A stretch of 64,000 bases of DNA from Thamnaconus septentrionalis (lineage: Eukaryota; Chordata; Actinopteri; Tetraodontiformes; Monacanthidae). The stretch lies in the NCBI GenBank assembly GCA_009823395.1, contig CM020507.1, positions 1,311,001 to 1,375,000 of the forward strand, given 5' to 3'. How positions within the stretch are numbered: the stretch's first letter is position 1; the number at the start of each line of letters is the position of its first letter. A model generated the notes under the pieces. That model had not been told where the DNA came from, ran no database searches, and saw only the letters and a program-made list of their open reading frames with translations. The translations under genes and the position numbers were made by a program. Below, piece after piece: positions 35,501-47,209 of the stretch.

Positions 35501-36176
35501 TGAAGAATTCCTGCTGCTGTTTCTCCATGCTGGACTAATGGGGGTTTATTCCAACCTCTGCCAAAGCCAGAAAAAACAAAAACAAAACAAAAACAAAAAC
35601 AAAACCAATCAAACCTCTTCTGGATAGAAGTAGCAGATCCCCTCCCGGGTCAAGTCGCCCTCGCCTTTAACTTTGGACCCATCGTAGAGGAAGAAGTATG
35701 TACACCTGAGATTAACACAGAAATATTTAATATTATTATGATTATGATTATTATTTATTTATTTATTCAGTGCATCAGTGCAGACTAAAGAAAATAAATA
35801 CTTTTGTTCAACTATCTGTTGAACGATTAACTTCAGTAGTGCTCTAGGCTGGACTCGCAATGATGACGTCAAAGCTTCAGTCCACTGCTTTTGTAGTTAT
35901 ACAGTAGCTGACATTAGCTAGAATACTGAAGACAGAGACACGAGTCACTCCTAAAGTCATGGGGAAAAAAAAAAAATAGACGCGAATTACATCGAAAGTG
36001 AACCGAGACAGTTGAAGATCGAGCAATCAGGGCAGATTTGGTGCCATAGGTGTTAACATTAGCACGTCTAGCAGCGGGGAACGTCCTCAGACCCGTGTCC
36101 GGGTCCGGGTCCGAGCTCCAGAACCGGCTCAGGGCAGCTCTCACCTCCTGGGGTCTGGAGCCACACACTCAGCCAT
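31605..36176 (-). CDS. hps4: HPS4, BLOC-3 complex subunit
   Basis: Twelve coding exons: 36176-36145, 35705-35615, 35367-35224, 34648-34541, 34447-34331, 34202-34108, 34016-33944, 33644-33520, 33436-32830, 32658-32532, 32136-32025 and 31776-31605. They sum to 1,803 nt, 600 residues, with every phase consistent; human HPS4 is about 708. HPS4 pairs with HPS1 as BLOC-3, the Rab32/Rab38 exchange factor needed for lysosome-related organelles such as melanosomes. The N-terminal longin-like region is diagnostic ([35 protein letters not shown]), as are [26 protein letters not shown] and the C-terminal [10 protein letters not shown]. The 607-nt exon 9 encodes the poorly conserved linker, rich in Ser/Glu, with an acidic run and an alanine-rich tract from imperfect GCG/GCT repeats. 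The start (MAECVAPD) is the ATG of a 32-nt first coding exon in a GC-rich region. Confidence 0.95.
32472..32508. repeat. (CA)n microsatellite in hps4 intron
   Basis: About 18 CA units in the intron after exon 10, roughly 24 bp from that exon's donor. Confidence 0.95.
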
Positions 36177-36654
36177 CACCGACACGCAGTTCCCTCAAGC
36201 CCCAAAGTCCCTCCGTCATCGGTTCCCTCGGAGATCGGAACCCCTCCGGCGGCGAACGGAGACCCGGATGTTCCGGGTCACACCCGACACCGGGGACGGA
36301 ATCTTCGGCGACGTTCTCAGCCGCGTCGGACCCAAAGTGGGTTCTGACAGCGAGCGGGAGCTCTGCGGGAGGAATGCGGGTCAGTCACACGCAGTGGAAG
36401 TCATGTGAAAGTACGGCGAGCCAGCGGGGACACAATTCACCCAGCGGAGGAGGAGGAGGAGGAGGAGGAGGAGAGACCTGGGACGTGTTGTGTGTAGCTC
36501 TGTGTGAGTATTGCAATGCAAACAACACACCAAACACCTCAAACACAACATTCATTACTTAAAGACTTAAACACAAAGAAATACTTGGATGGTCGACACT
36601 CGTGAAATGGATATAATAGTTGTATTGGATCATTTTGTCAATAGTAATCTGATG

Positions 36655-36716
<62 letters not shown>

Positions 36717-38629
36717 TGTAGTTTTTATTAAAATATCATTGATTATATTCAATTCAAAAGAGAAAAACTATCTCAGAGCTGGTTTCAATCATGGAAATGT
36801 ATCAATAAAGTTATTGATCTTTTTCATTACAGTGTGCACAAGGATGTAGAATATTAATAATAATTTAATACATGTGGGGTTTTTTTTTTCCTTCATTTTG
36901 ACAAATAAGCTTATTCATCAAACAAGAGGGGGGAAACATTGCAGCGAGTGAACTGTGAAACTGTCTCGGATTAATGTGAAATTCCCCTTTTAAAAAAAGA
37001 CACCAGTTATTAGTCTGAACAGACCAGCAGATTCATTGGACACACAATGTTCCAGTTCAACATTTTTAACGCCCGCGCTGCGTCTCGCTTTAACCACGAG
37101 GGAGTTGTGTACACACTGGAACCACGGCCGTTTCCTTTGTGATTAATCCCCATTTCGACGATCGACTGATGCTGCCTTCGCTTGTGAGCGCGCCGAGCGC
37201 AGCCCCGCGGGACTGCCGGTGCCGAGGCAAACCGGATCGAACTGGAGTCGCGGGTCCCGTTTTCTGTGGGCTGGAGGTACCGAGGACGATCGCAGAGCGA
37301 CGCCGCGTTCAAGCTTAAACAAACAAACAAACACACAAACACACAAACAAGCGGAGCCGCGCAGTGGCTGACGGGTAAACAGCCTCCAGGTCGCCATCTT
37401 GACTCTGTCCTGTCCAGGGCGCAACAGTATCTGACCTGTAGCCTGGGTCGGTTAGCTCGAGAGTCCCATCTGGTGGACACTGGCAGAATTACAGCAGAGG
37501 CTTTGTTGTTTGGAATATGATTTTTTATTTATTTATTATTATCAGCCGGGCTTTTCGACACACTAGCTGACTTTCACCCAGAGCAACAAAACAAACCAAA
37601 AGGTTTTCACTGCTATGCAATGCCCAGTTATATTTTCTTTCCATGTTTCATCTTGTAAAGAAAATATCAGATCCACTGCTAGCCAACATAATCACTGAAG
37701 TTTATATTTTATTTCTCCAACGTATCTACAGAAGTATTAAAGAATATATTATTCTAAATTTCACAAACAAGTATGCAGCTTGTCTCTGCTGCATCCAGAG
37801 TGTCTAGAAATACACAACACAAAATAAGTGTATAATATGACTGTCTGAAAAATTAATTGGATCACGTAACAACAAAAAAAAAAAGACTGAAGAGAGGCGA
37901 ACTTTGATGCATCGCATCAGTCAGCCAGGAGCCGCTTCATCAGTCGTCAGTGGGAGACGGGTGGCAGTTAAATTACAAGGGATGATTAAAATGAGGACGT
38001 AGAAACACACAATAATAAATATCCGGGTAACAAAAGTCAAAGTTGTAACAGAAAGCGGCGAGACTTGACCCCGTGACCGTCCGACCGCACGCAGAAACAC
38101 CTGGAAAATAAGGCGTAACAAGCTGCAGTTTCCACAGAGCCCTTCACAGCACATCGTCAACAAAGATGGCAACTGGAGGGAAACTGCAAAAATCTTGTTT
38201 GTGCTGCTTCAGAATAAACATTGTCCACTTGGCTCGAGCTAAACGTTGGGAGGAGATGGAGTTTTACAGGACCAACCGGTGCAGCAAACCTTCAGCCACG
38301 CCGCTGCGTCAGATGGATGCGGCAGTTTGTCTCCGGCTGGGAGCAGCGTTCCTATGGATCAATGCCAGCTGACCTGCAGGAACGACTGGGCTGCTTGACT
38401 TGGCTTTCACTCACACCAGCTCACTTCCCCTCTTTGAAACACAGGACTTTTTTCATTGTCTTTTTTTTTTTTTTTTTTTTTTTTTTCAAAGCAAATTGTA
38501 AAAAGTTTGCTCAGAATTTGCTGGACATTTTTTTCCAGCAGAGGGCGCTGAGGCGGCTGCAGCAGAGGGTCCTTCAGTGAAAAACCAAAAAAAACAAAAA
38601 CAATCTCAAGACACATTTCCAGCTGGAGG
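36177..38629. other. Intergenic region between hps4 and the SANT gene
   Basis: The first 300 bp are GC- and CpG-rich and probably hold the hps4 promoter and 5' UTR. A second GC-rich patch lies at about 37,070-37,440. An ATA repeat occupies 36,655-36,714 and a poly-T run 38,461-38,486. The part nearest 38,629 is probably the 3' UTR of the SANT gene. No coding exon was recognised. Confidence 0.6.
36655..36714. repeat. (ATA)n microsatellite
   Basis: About 20 uninterrupted trinucleotide units. Confidence 0.95.
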
Positions 38630-41331
38630 TCACACGAGCTGCTTATCCAGTAGCAAGATCTCCTTCTCCAGCTTCTTCATCTTCAGAGCTCTGAAGGCCA
38701 TCTGCTGGTCCAGGTTCTCCATCTCCTTTCTCAGGTAGCAGCAGTAAAGAGCTCGCACGTCCTCCGTCTGACCCTGCGTAAAACAAAAGAAGCGAACCCC
38801 CCGCCCCCTCAGCTGCAGCGGCCGTTCCAACTGTTCACCACAACACCGGTGCGCTGGTCCAACTCGCTCACCTCTGCGCTCCTGCCAGCGGGCGTCTCGC
38901 AGGTGGAGTTGCTCCTCTGCGGGAAGCTGGTGCTGTGAATGTCCTGCAGAAATACAGGGCCGAGGTTAACTGGTGAAGGTCGGAGGGAGGGTGAGGGGAG
39001 GTGCGGGAGTGAGAGGACTCACCCCGTCCACGTGGGAGTCGCTGACGTCCGTGTCGTCGCTGCTCAGACTCTCCGGCTCCTGCTTGGTGACGGGCAGCAG
39101 GAGGACCGGGTGGCCCGAGACTGAGGGGGGGGGGTCAGATCAGAGAGACCGTCACCTTCACTGAGGACAGGGTTCCCGCTCAGTTTCACTGACAACATTT
39201 CAAAACTCAACCATGACTTTCCATAGAATTTTCAGGAAAATTTCCAATTGTCATACTTTGGGAAAAACGTGAATTTTTGCCAAATACAAAATGGAACGCT
39301 TGCAGCGTTTGAAATACAGGAAGAGTATTTGTGTTGGTCTTCAGCTTTTTTATTAAAAAAATAAAAAAAATAGGTGGAGCTAGTTGGCTAGAATTATTAT
39401 ACTATTATTATTATTATATATTCTGTGCACAGAGTCATTGTTGGAGACACGAGTTGCAGGGGGCAGCGCATGGCTAGTTTGATAGAGGCTCGCTCGTCAA
39501 ATTTGAGATAAGATAAAATTTTCCTTTTTTTCAGTGATTTTACAAAATTTTCACAACGTCTCCAGGTTTTCGTGACCGTGGGCGCCCTTTAAAATGTCTG
39601 AGCATAGTGGTAGTTTGGCTTTGACGGGACATCTTGTTGTCTCAGTGCACCTGTTTTAACATCAGCCACTGTGTACAGAAGTTCAGAATTCAACAGTAAT
39701 TTTTGCTGGTTCATTCAATTTTTTTTTGTTGTCATGTTTGGTTGTTATATGTTGCATGTCAACGTGAACGTCTGCTGCTAACGAGCATCCAAATGAACTA
39801 AGTGGACAAAACCAGAAAGTTGTTGGTCTGAACTCAACTCAATGTAACAAACGCACTGATTTGTCTGTCTGGGATGATTTGTTGGCTGAGTGCCAGTGAG
39901 CAACAACAAACACGCAGGTTTTTAATGGGCACGGTCAAATTTTCACTCGACTTTCCCCAAATTTTCAGCGGTTTTCACAAAATTCCATAACTTTTCCAGG
40001 TTTTTCCCTGACCATGGGCACCCTGCAAGGACCAATCAGAAGGCGGCGGGACCGACCGTTGATGAAAGGGAGGTCAGGTCCGACCAGGGGCTCGAGGCAG
40101 GTGGCGCCGGGCAGGACGTCCACCCTGAGCCGTCCGTCCCGGTGCTGCAGCGCGTCGTCCTCCGCCGACACCAGCGACGGAGTGGCCGAGCCGCCGTCTG
40201 TCCTCATCACCTCGGCCCGCCTCCTCTTGGCTGCAGAGGGAGGCAGCAGACGTGAGAGGAAACTCCTCCGGAGCTCTGGGGACAAGTTGACGTTGATCGC
40301 CAGGATGAATCCTCACCTGTTTGCACAATGTTCTTGTGTTTGACCTTCACCTGCTGCCAAGTTCTCTTGTAGCCGCTGTCTGACGCACTGCAGGGAGAGA
40401 AAAACTTTGTGTAACCTTCACCGGTCACCGATCCGAGATTGACCCGGCGAGTCTCCGATCACCGGGAGGATCGATCACAAACCATAAATGATCGCCAGAG
40501 GTGGGAAGTAACAAAGAACAAACACTTTGTTTCTGTGTTTCAGTAGATTTTTCAGGTCTCTGTACTTTACTTGAGTTTTTTTTTCTTTTTCTGACGACTC
40601 CTTAGGTTGATTCTCTACGTCTGCACTTTCTACTCATAGTCGCTCACCTGTCATTACTGTTATTGATTACAGTTTGGCTGTGCTGCAGTTGATAAAGAAA
40701 GTATCGAAAGTAAAATTGTTGAAAAATGATCCAGATGTTCAACAAGACCTCTGGTCAGGTCAGTCCAGATCATTTGGTCAGAACTTTTTTTTTTTTTTTT
40801 TTTTTTAATTGCTAAATTATCCACAAATGTAATGTTTCATTTATGGCATACAAATCAGGAGTTGAATCAGTATTTTTCCAGGAGGGGTTTTTCTTACACG
40901 AGTATTCCCAATTTTCCTTCAGTACAGAATGTGAATGCTTTTGCCACTTCTGATGATCACACCAGGGAAACTCAAAAGGCCTAATTTCTGACGTAGCGGG
41001 TTTTAATCGATGGCTCTCACGTGTTTATTTTATCAGCGATCCTCTGCCACGCCTCCTCCCTCAGCTTGGAGGCGCTGGTCGTGTTGGACTTGGCCGTCAG
41101 GATGTCCCGCTCCTCTTCGTACAGCTTCAAAATGAGTTCCTGCTCTTTGGCGCTGAAGAAATGCGCCCGCTCATTTCTTCTCATGACCTGGTAGTCTGAC
41201 AGGACGACATGGGACAACAGGAAAAGGGAGAGAAAAATGTGAACAGTGAAGCACACTTGAGAGGAATTCGAGATTGTGGATTTTATTGTGAAAATCCGCT
41301 CACCCCCGTCTATGTTCATTGCGATCGACAT
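38630..41331 (-). CDS. Myb/SANT-like DNA-binding domain protein
   Basis: Seven coding exons: 41331-41304, 41195-41021, 40387-40317, 40230-40057, 39120-39023, 38943-38872 and 38773-38630. They total 762 nt, 253 residues, all in phase. An N-terminal Myb/SANT-like domain spans roughly residues 15-92 (NERAHFFSAKEQELILKLYEEE, REEAWQRIADKIN, YKRTWQQVKVKHKNIVQ). This is the family shared with the DNA-binding partner of PIF/Harbinger transposases and its domesticated relatives. A basic KRRR patch follows. The middle has acidic serine-rich sequence (EPESLSSDDTDVSD). The C-terminus is helical (YLRKEMENLDQQMAFRALKMKKLEKEILLL), probably a dimerising coil. A role as a nuclear DNA-binding protein is inferred; the specific orthologue was not recognised. 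The exon-4 donor (GTCGGT) is weak but phase-consistent. The start is the first ATG after an open upstream stretch. Confidence 0.85.
39168..40025. mobile_element. Probable hAT-like element filling an intron of the SANT gene
   Basis: The ends are inverted (CAGGGTTCCCG on the left, CAGGGTGCCC on the complementary right end), typical of hAT-type termini. Both halves carry related AT-rich subterminal sequence. The element takes up almost the whole intron, 31 bp from exon 4 and 47 bp from exon 5. No 8-bp target duplication is visible, so it is old or its ends are misplaced. Confidence 0.5.
39640..39905. repeat. Dispersed repeat, copy 1
   Basis: This roughly 260-bp stretch shares scattered but collinear similarity with 42,090-42,355, including the CTGTGTACAGAAG core and the GAGTGCC segment near the end. 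It is nested in the hAT-like element. Confidence 0.5.
40784..40806. repeat. Poly-T tract
   Basis: A homopolymer run in the third-to-second exon intron of the SANT gene. Confidence 0.9.
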
Positions 41332-42089
41332 CTCGGCGATCGACTGCTCTCTCCTGGCAGGTCGCAGCTCCAAGCAGCGGCCGCGCGCATCTATCCGAGA
41401 TGTTTCAATGCTAGATTTACTAATCGAATCGGGTATTTTTGGGTTTTTTTTGCGGAGCGGACTCGGACCGAAACCACGCGACGGTCGGTGGCGTCGCGCT
41501 ACGGACGTTCAACGGCTTACCCTCGCGACCGGAACAAAGAGGACACGATATCCGGCTGTGTGGCAGGACATCTGCAAGCTTTGTTAACCCAGGATTTTCT
41601 AAGTCAGCTTAGGGCGCGTTCACGTGATGGGGGCGGCGCCGTCACAGGTCACGTGGGACACGTCGGTCACTACGGACAAAAATGGCAATTGTGGTTCAGT
41701 GTTGGCAAGAGGCGACACAAATTAGAGACAGACCGTTTTTGTAATATAGAACACGTTGCCGTGCTGATGCTAACAGCTCGTTTGCATCTGGTCCCAGAGA
41801 TCCGATTCAGTCTCGTCTGTCAAATTAAAGATTCATAAAGATTTCATAAAGAGAATATTTAATATAATCACCAGTCTAGACTCAACTCAGTTTTTTTTTC
41901 CTCCTCTGTATTGTTTTTTTGTTAAATTTAAAAATTTGGTTGCAGGTGATAACCAGCCTTTAGAAATAGAAACTATTTAGAGTTTGTTTACCGAATAAAT
42001 AAATAACAAAACAAAATATTTGCATCTTAAAGAAGTCTCAGCTGAGTTTGGCTGCGACAGGATATCAAATTAGATCAGCAGTTTTTACC

Positions 42090-42355
42090 GTTTTATCATC
42101 AGTTACTGTGTACAGAAGCAACATCACAGACTTAATTGGACAGTAACTGGTGGACCAGGTGGTTCAGAATTGTAATCTTTATCACTTTTTGGTAGTTATA
42201 TGCTGCAAGTCAAATGAACTGAATAGACGAAACTCAAGAGACGTTGGTCGGAACTGAACTGAATGTACAGCAACCTGTACGGCACTGAGTTGTGGAAAAC
42301 AAACAGCTTTGTTTCAGTCGGATGCTTTGTTCACTGAGTGCCGGTGAACAGATGG
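42090..42355. repeat. Dispersed repeat, copy 2
   Basis: The diverged counterpart of 39,640-39,905, lying between the SANT gene promoter and cox6a. Confidence 0.5.
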
Positions 42356-42574
42356 AGGTTTTCTTTCTGTTGTTAAATAGTGTGCTACATCAACACGTAG
42401 ACATGTTGTGTATATTTACAAACTATGTCACATTGTGTTGTTACTAGCGGGTCTTGGATAACAATATTAACACAGTTGATGCCGTTGTTGGCATTTTAGA
42501 AAAGAAAAAAGAAAAACACCAGCAACTTTGATACACAGGAGATTGAGAGTGTGACTGAAGGTTATAATATTAAC

Positions 42575-42580
42575 TTTATT
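42575..42580 (-). terminator. Poly(A) signal of cox6a
   Basis: AATAAA on the minus strand about 150 nt after the cox6a stop codon. Confidence 0.7.
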
Positions 42581-42727
42581 AGTCAGTACAGTGGACACTG
42601 AGAGGTGACGTTGGTTCAGGTGCTCCAGGTCAGCAGAGCACGCAGGTAAACGGAGAATGGAGTTGTGGTCCAGGAACAAACGCAGAGGGTGGGGGTTCTG
42701 GTCCCGCCGTGGAGGCGATGGTTGGAT

Positions 42728-44395
42728 TCACTCATCGTGGCCCTCGTAGCCATCAGGAAGCGCATTCACGTGAGCGTTGTGGAAGAGACTTTTGGATCCA
42801 TCTCCCCAGGGGAACTTCTGCAGGTGGACACAAAACAGAATCCCGTCAGTTTGCTGTGGGCTCCCGGGTCGACGGCGGCTCGGCTCGGCGGCCTGACGTG
42901 GGCACCTTGGTGCGGATGCGCAGGTGGCTGTAGGGGATGAACTCTGGCTGGTCGTGGCTGTGTTGCTGTTCTTTCAGGAAGGTGTTCAGCATGCACACGG
43001 CGACGCCTGGCAGAGCCACCACGAAGGTCAGGATCTTCCAGGTCTTGGCTGCGAGAGGAGAAACACCCAGGAGTTAAACCGAGAGGAAATATTATATATA
43101 TATATATATATACATATACATAGCGGTGGACTTGATACAGGTTGTTGCTTAGCAAGCATGTGATCGGAAGGTCCCTGGGCTTGAATCCTCAGACCGCCAG
43201 GGAGATTGGGGTTTGGGAAGTGGCCACTGATTGACCCTTATCACCACCACCACTGAGGGTCCGCGAGCAAGGCCCCTAAAGCCCCGACTGCAGCAGCCCA
43301 CCGCTCCCAGTATGTACAGTCAAGGTTAACGATGGACAGGAAGGATCCAATGCAGAGAAACAATGTCAACAAGTGGATCAATAAAGTTAAATTCATCAAT
43401 GTATCGTATATGGGATTGACCTCAGATTAAAAAGTCCATGAAAATATAAAGCAACTAAATTGGACTACACCCTTAATGAATCCAGATTCTGTTGGTCGAT
43501 GTAAACAATACAAACATTTCTCAACAGATTGTCATCTGACCCCTGTTGGAGGATGATGCGTTCCATTACTCAGAAGTGCAGCTCAGTCTTAAATCCGATA
43601 TCAACTGTGCAAAAGTCAGCTTAGCAGGGCAGTTTCGGTCGTAGTGGGGATTAATCAACTTTCAAGTTGAACAAAAACAAGTTTCGAACATTAAGACCGT
43701 TTATCTCGTTTAAAAATCCCTTGGAGAACCTCACACGACCTCATTCACCCCTCCAGGTTCTCCTGCGGCCATGTCGCTCAGGTCCACCAGACTCAGCTAA
43801 TGCTACTCTTCTGACCTCTTTGCTTCTATTTTGGTTTTTGGGGACAAATATTTCAACTTTAATCCCCCCAGAAGTCACTGTTGTAACCTCGCAGTGAGTT
43901 TTCCCCCGATCCTTCGACGTCAACATTTGATACTTGTGGTCAAAGTTGAACGTCTATATACCATAACAGCGAGGTTGTGGCTCGCGGAAGACCTTCTGCG
44001 AGCTACATCCGGACACACAGATCCTACACCGGTAGCTTTAAGACAATATCACAAACATGCACGTCAAGTTTGTTTTTGTTGTTGTTTTGTTGTCGTTTTC
44101 TCCTTAGAACGTCGTCGGCGTTTACGTTTTATCGCGCCTCTCTCGCGTCCTGTCCGCTCAAGGATAAGCTAGATGCTAATGCTAACCGGCCGACGCTACA
44201 GATCAGCAAGGTCACTGACGCGACAAAAACCACGCCGCGACCGGAAACTCGTCCCCTCCCCGGGAGGAGCACACGGCGGCCGCCACTCTTACCTGCCTGC
44301 TCGCCGTGTCCGGCGGCAGCGGCGGAGAAGTTTCGCCGACCCTGGGCCACGGCGGACCGCAGGAGCGCCCTGGAGAGCTGTCCGAGAGCCGCCAT
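42728..44395 (-). CDS. cox6a: Cytochrome c oxidase subunit 6A
   Basis: Three coding exons: 44395-44293, 43048-42906 and 42817-42728, 336 nt in phase, 111 residues. COX6A is a nuclear-encoded subunit of mitochondrial complex IV that spans the inner membrane once and modulates its activity. Residues 1 to about 25 form an Arg/Ala/Ser-rich mitochondrial presequence. Exon 2 encodes the membrane helix ([15 protein letters not shown]) and the start of the intermembrane-space tail ([14 protein letters not shown]). Exon 3 gives [14 protein letters not shown] and ends GYEGHDE. The neighbourhood with pla2g1b and msi1 matches human COX6A1 at 12q24, so it is likely the ubiquitous isoform. Its first exon was copied in the downstream tandem duplication (49,232-49,334). 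Confidence 0.95.
43119..43395 (+). mobile_element. tRNA-derived SINE
   Basis: This intron insertion begins with tRNA-like sequence having an A-box-like start and a degenerate B box (GGCTTGAATCCTC). It continues through the GAGCAAGGCCCCTAA block common in fish SINEs and ends in an AATAAAGTTAA tail. It lies in the first cox6a intron beside a TA microsatellite at 43,093-43,115. The SINE subfamily was not assigned. Confidence 0.7.
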
Positions 44396-45194
44396 TTTCC
44401 TTTCTGAGAGTCGCACGGCACCGGAAGGGTTTTGTGCGGCGTGGTCACGTGGGAATTCTGGCTCGCTCCCCGCTGTTGCGTCACTCAGTGGCAACGGTGT
44501 GAATTGCAGTGTTTGACAAATGAAAAGGATTCGTTCGTTAATTCGTTTTCGACAACTCAGGGTCACGTGGATGAAACCATCCCGAAATAATCCACTCTGT
44601 CATTTAAAAAAGAAAAGAAAATTAGAGGACTTGGACTTGTGGCCACATTTACTCTATTTCAGCCTTTCTATGTTTTCTGAAAAACATTTTTCTCGTGTCT
44701 TTCATTCTCAGAACTTCTGTTGTGCCTAACAAATAAAGCTGAGGTCTAATTGGTGTGAATTTTTAATCGTGAACTGAAATAAAGTTGAACTGATCGAGTC
44801 CCGCGTGAAGCCGCAAACATCCCAGGAGGGAGAAACATTCGCTGGCTGAGTGCCTGGTTTACTCTTCATTGGACTGAGTTGGTGAGGAAAATGCATGAAT
44901 CATGTTTGACGCATAAAAAAAACAACACAAAATAAACAACATCCAGAAGTTGAGCACTGTTTCTCTTTACTCCAAACACTGAAAATCCACAGATATTCTC
45001 CTCGATCAAACGTCCCAAATCTGCTTTATTCACCAAGATGTTAATATTTAACATATGACGCTTCTAAACAAACAGACCAACAGCTTTCAAATGACCTTTT
45101 ACCTGAGCCTAAAAAAAAACAACTGTAGCAATAAAGAAAAACTGACAAACTCAGAACTTGATACGCCCTGTTAGGAGTGGCAGCAGTTAAAATA

Positions 45195-46547
45195 ATGTCG
45201 GGGATGGAGACCGAATATCAGCAGTTCCAGTTGCCTGCCACGAGCTCCTTCAGATTTCAGCCCAATGTGAATCTGCTGACAGGTAAAACACCAGTTCGGC
45301 CCGGTGGAGGCGTTTTGGAGCTGCTGTGAGAAACCGGTTTGGCCGTGTGTGCAGGTGCGAAGAGGGCGATGGGCTACGTCCCCTACGGACTTCTGCTGCT
45401 GCTGCTCTTCATCCTGCTGCTGCTCACCGGGATAAATGTACTTGATCCAAACGCCAAAGCCTGCTGCTTCACCTCACCGCTCTTCTTCTGCTCTACAAAC
45501 ACGTTCTCCTTGTTCCACAGTCGGCGAGTTACACAAAGACGTCCAAGCTATCAAAGTTCACATGGGGAGGATGGTCCACGAGTGGGAAAGCTACACAGAA
45601 GGTACAGGTTTCACAAGAGCGCCTGCTGTTGGCTTGGTTTTTCTCCCTCTGAAATGAATTGTTTCATTTTGTACCTCTGTTGTTTGGAGTTTAAACTGCA
45701 CAACAAACCTGATGTTTGGCTCCTCCTACAGAGGACGAAGCAAACAATAAGGTCATCCTGGAGCGAATCACACCAGTCCAGGGTAAAGACAAGCGTGAGC
45801 TAATCTGGAGTGTAATGTTCAAACAGCCTTCGGAGCCCTCAGAGTTTCTTCTCTCTGTCTCCACGCAGGAAGCTGCAGGAAAGACTGGGTGTCCTTCCAG
45901 AGCAGCTGCTACCTCGTCCACTCCGGCACCAGCAACTGGAGCCAAGCGGAGCAGGGGTGCGTCTCACACGGGGGCCACCTCCTTGTGCTGAACACCATGG
46001 AGGAGCTGGTGAGGCTAATCTCCCCGCCAACCCTCCCCCGTCCCCTCATTGCCCTCTGTTTGCAGCCTCCTGCTAAAACTGAACCTTCCACATGTTTGTA
46101 AGGGGACAGACACAAGGTGGTTTTGGTTTTGTCGCTGTTCTTTCAGGACTACATATCCAGAATAGTTCAAATCCACCGGAGCTACTGGATCGGCCTGACG
46201 GACCACGGCAACGAAGGACAGTGGACCTGGGTGGATGGAACGGAGATGAACCCAAAACTACAGTGAGATAAACTTTGTTTTCACTTGGTCATTTACAGCC
46301 AATTTCACTTCCCCCTCATGGGAAAACAAGTCAGAGGTGTGAAAAAGCGGCGTTATTGCCAACTTTAACTAAACAAAAATCTCTTCCCATTGTCTTCTAT
46401 AGCGTCTGGGATGTAGGTCAGCCAGACAACTGGGGCTACGAGGAGGACTGCGGCCAGATTCATCACTCGGTGGGACGCTACAGAAAGATGCTGAATGACG
46501 CCGACTGCAAAATGAACTTGAACTACATCTGCGAGGTCCGAGCGTGA
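45195..46547 (+). CDS. Type II C-type lectin receptor, one-base frame break at exon 2/3
   Basis: Seven exons: 45195-45282, 45355-45437, 45521-45601, 45732-45782, 45869-46008, 46147-46262 and 46403-46547. The predicted protein has a short cytoplasmic part with tyrosine (TEYQQF), a leucine-rich signal anchor, a short neck (GELHKDVQAIKVHM), then a C-type lectin domain from exon 5 (CRKDWVSFQSSCY, WIGLTDHGNEGQWTWVDGT, CKMNLNYICEV). The QPD motif is the signature of galactose-type specificity, and ND follows. This resembles ASGR/CD209-like receptors. Exon lengths sum to 704 nt, one short of a codon multiple. Exon 2 ends in phase 0 whereas exon 3 needs one preceding base. Copy II has an extra A at this point and restores the phase. 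As written, the copy shifts frame in exon 3. Confidence 0.75.
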
Positions 46548-46631
46548 GACGGGCAATGACACCACCGAGATCTGATTCATTGCAAAAGAAAAACCTGCAA
46601 ATAACTCCTGTTTAATCCTTTGATGAGTCCA

Positions 46632-46637
46632 AATAAA
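46632..46637 (+). terminator. Poly(A) signal of the lectin gene
   Basis: AATAAA 85 nt after the lectin stop codon. Confidence 0.7.
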
Positions 46638-46891
46638 CACACGTTCCCTTTGAACATATTCTTGCATCAAATATTGGCACAAAAAATGAAGCTACGCACC
46701 GGCTTTGGCGGTCACCAGCCTCTAGGAAACACGTATAACCAGGAGTTAACTAAATCATTGCTTCTCCAGCTGAGTGTTGGTGTGAAGCTACACAGACATG
46801 TAGGTCACTGGAGGAATGAACAGAGGAGCACAGGTGCAGGAGGCTCCACGACACCTCTGGGTTTTGCCTTAATGAGCGTCGCCAATAAAAA

Positions 46892-47209
46892 TTGGACCAC
46901 TTGAGTGATTTTCCACGGAAAGCCGTGGGAGCTTTCACAAGTGTCCGCCGTCTGCTGCGTGGCTCAAAGCCATGTCCAACATTTATTTATTTGTGGAAGG
47001 AGAAGTCAAACTCCAAGGGGCTGTTATCAGTGTTTGATGAGGAGCCACCAAAAAAGAAAAACTGGCGTCAATCTGATGAGATGTTCTTGGAAGCGTTGGG
47101 GGACCAGTACCTGCTTTATAACGGTGGGATGCATGGTGGATTCTTCAGGTTGCAGCAGTACAGTGTGGATGTTGAAGGAATCATCGTGGACACCGACTTG
47201 ATTGTATAA
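46892..47209 (+). other. Unassigned open frame shared by both duplication units
   Basis: A 105-codon frame with protein-like composition (FDEEPPKKKNWRQSDEMFLEALGDQ). Unit II keeps the same frame to 51,890, where a stop replaces a Tyr codon. No splice context and no known domain were seen. It could be a retroelement fragment or chance. Confidence 0.25.

Noticed and set aside
36655..36714. Regularly repeated short units suggesting an array
   Set aside because: It is a simple ATA microsatellite. No spacer-repeat structure of CRISPR type exists anywhere in this eukaryotic window.
37010..37480. 156-codon minus-strand frame in a GC-rich region
   Set aside because: It shows no domain, no splice context and atypical composition. 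A CpG-rich regulatory patch is more likely.
41209..41838. 209-codon plus-strand frame overlapping the SANT gene first exons
   Set aside because: It crosses the opposite-strand exon and GC-rich promoter without any recognisable similarity.
43119..43200. Possible functional tRNA gene
   Set aside because: The internal promoter boxes are degenerate and the sequence continues into a SINE body and tail.
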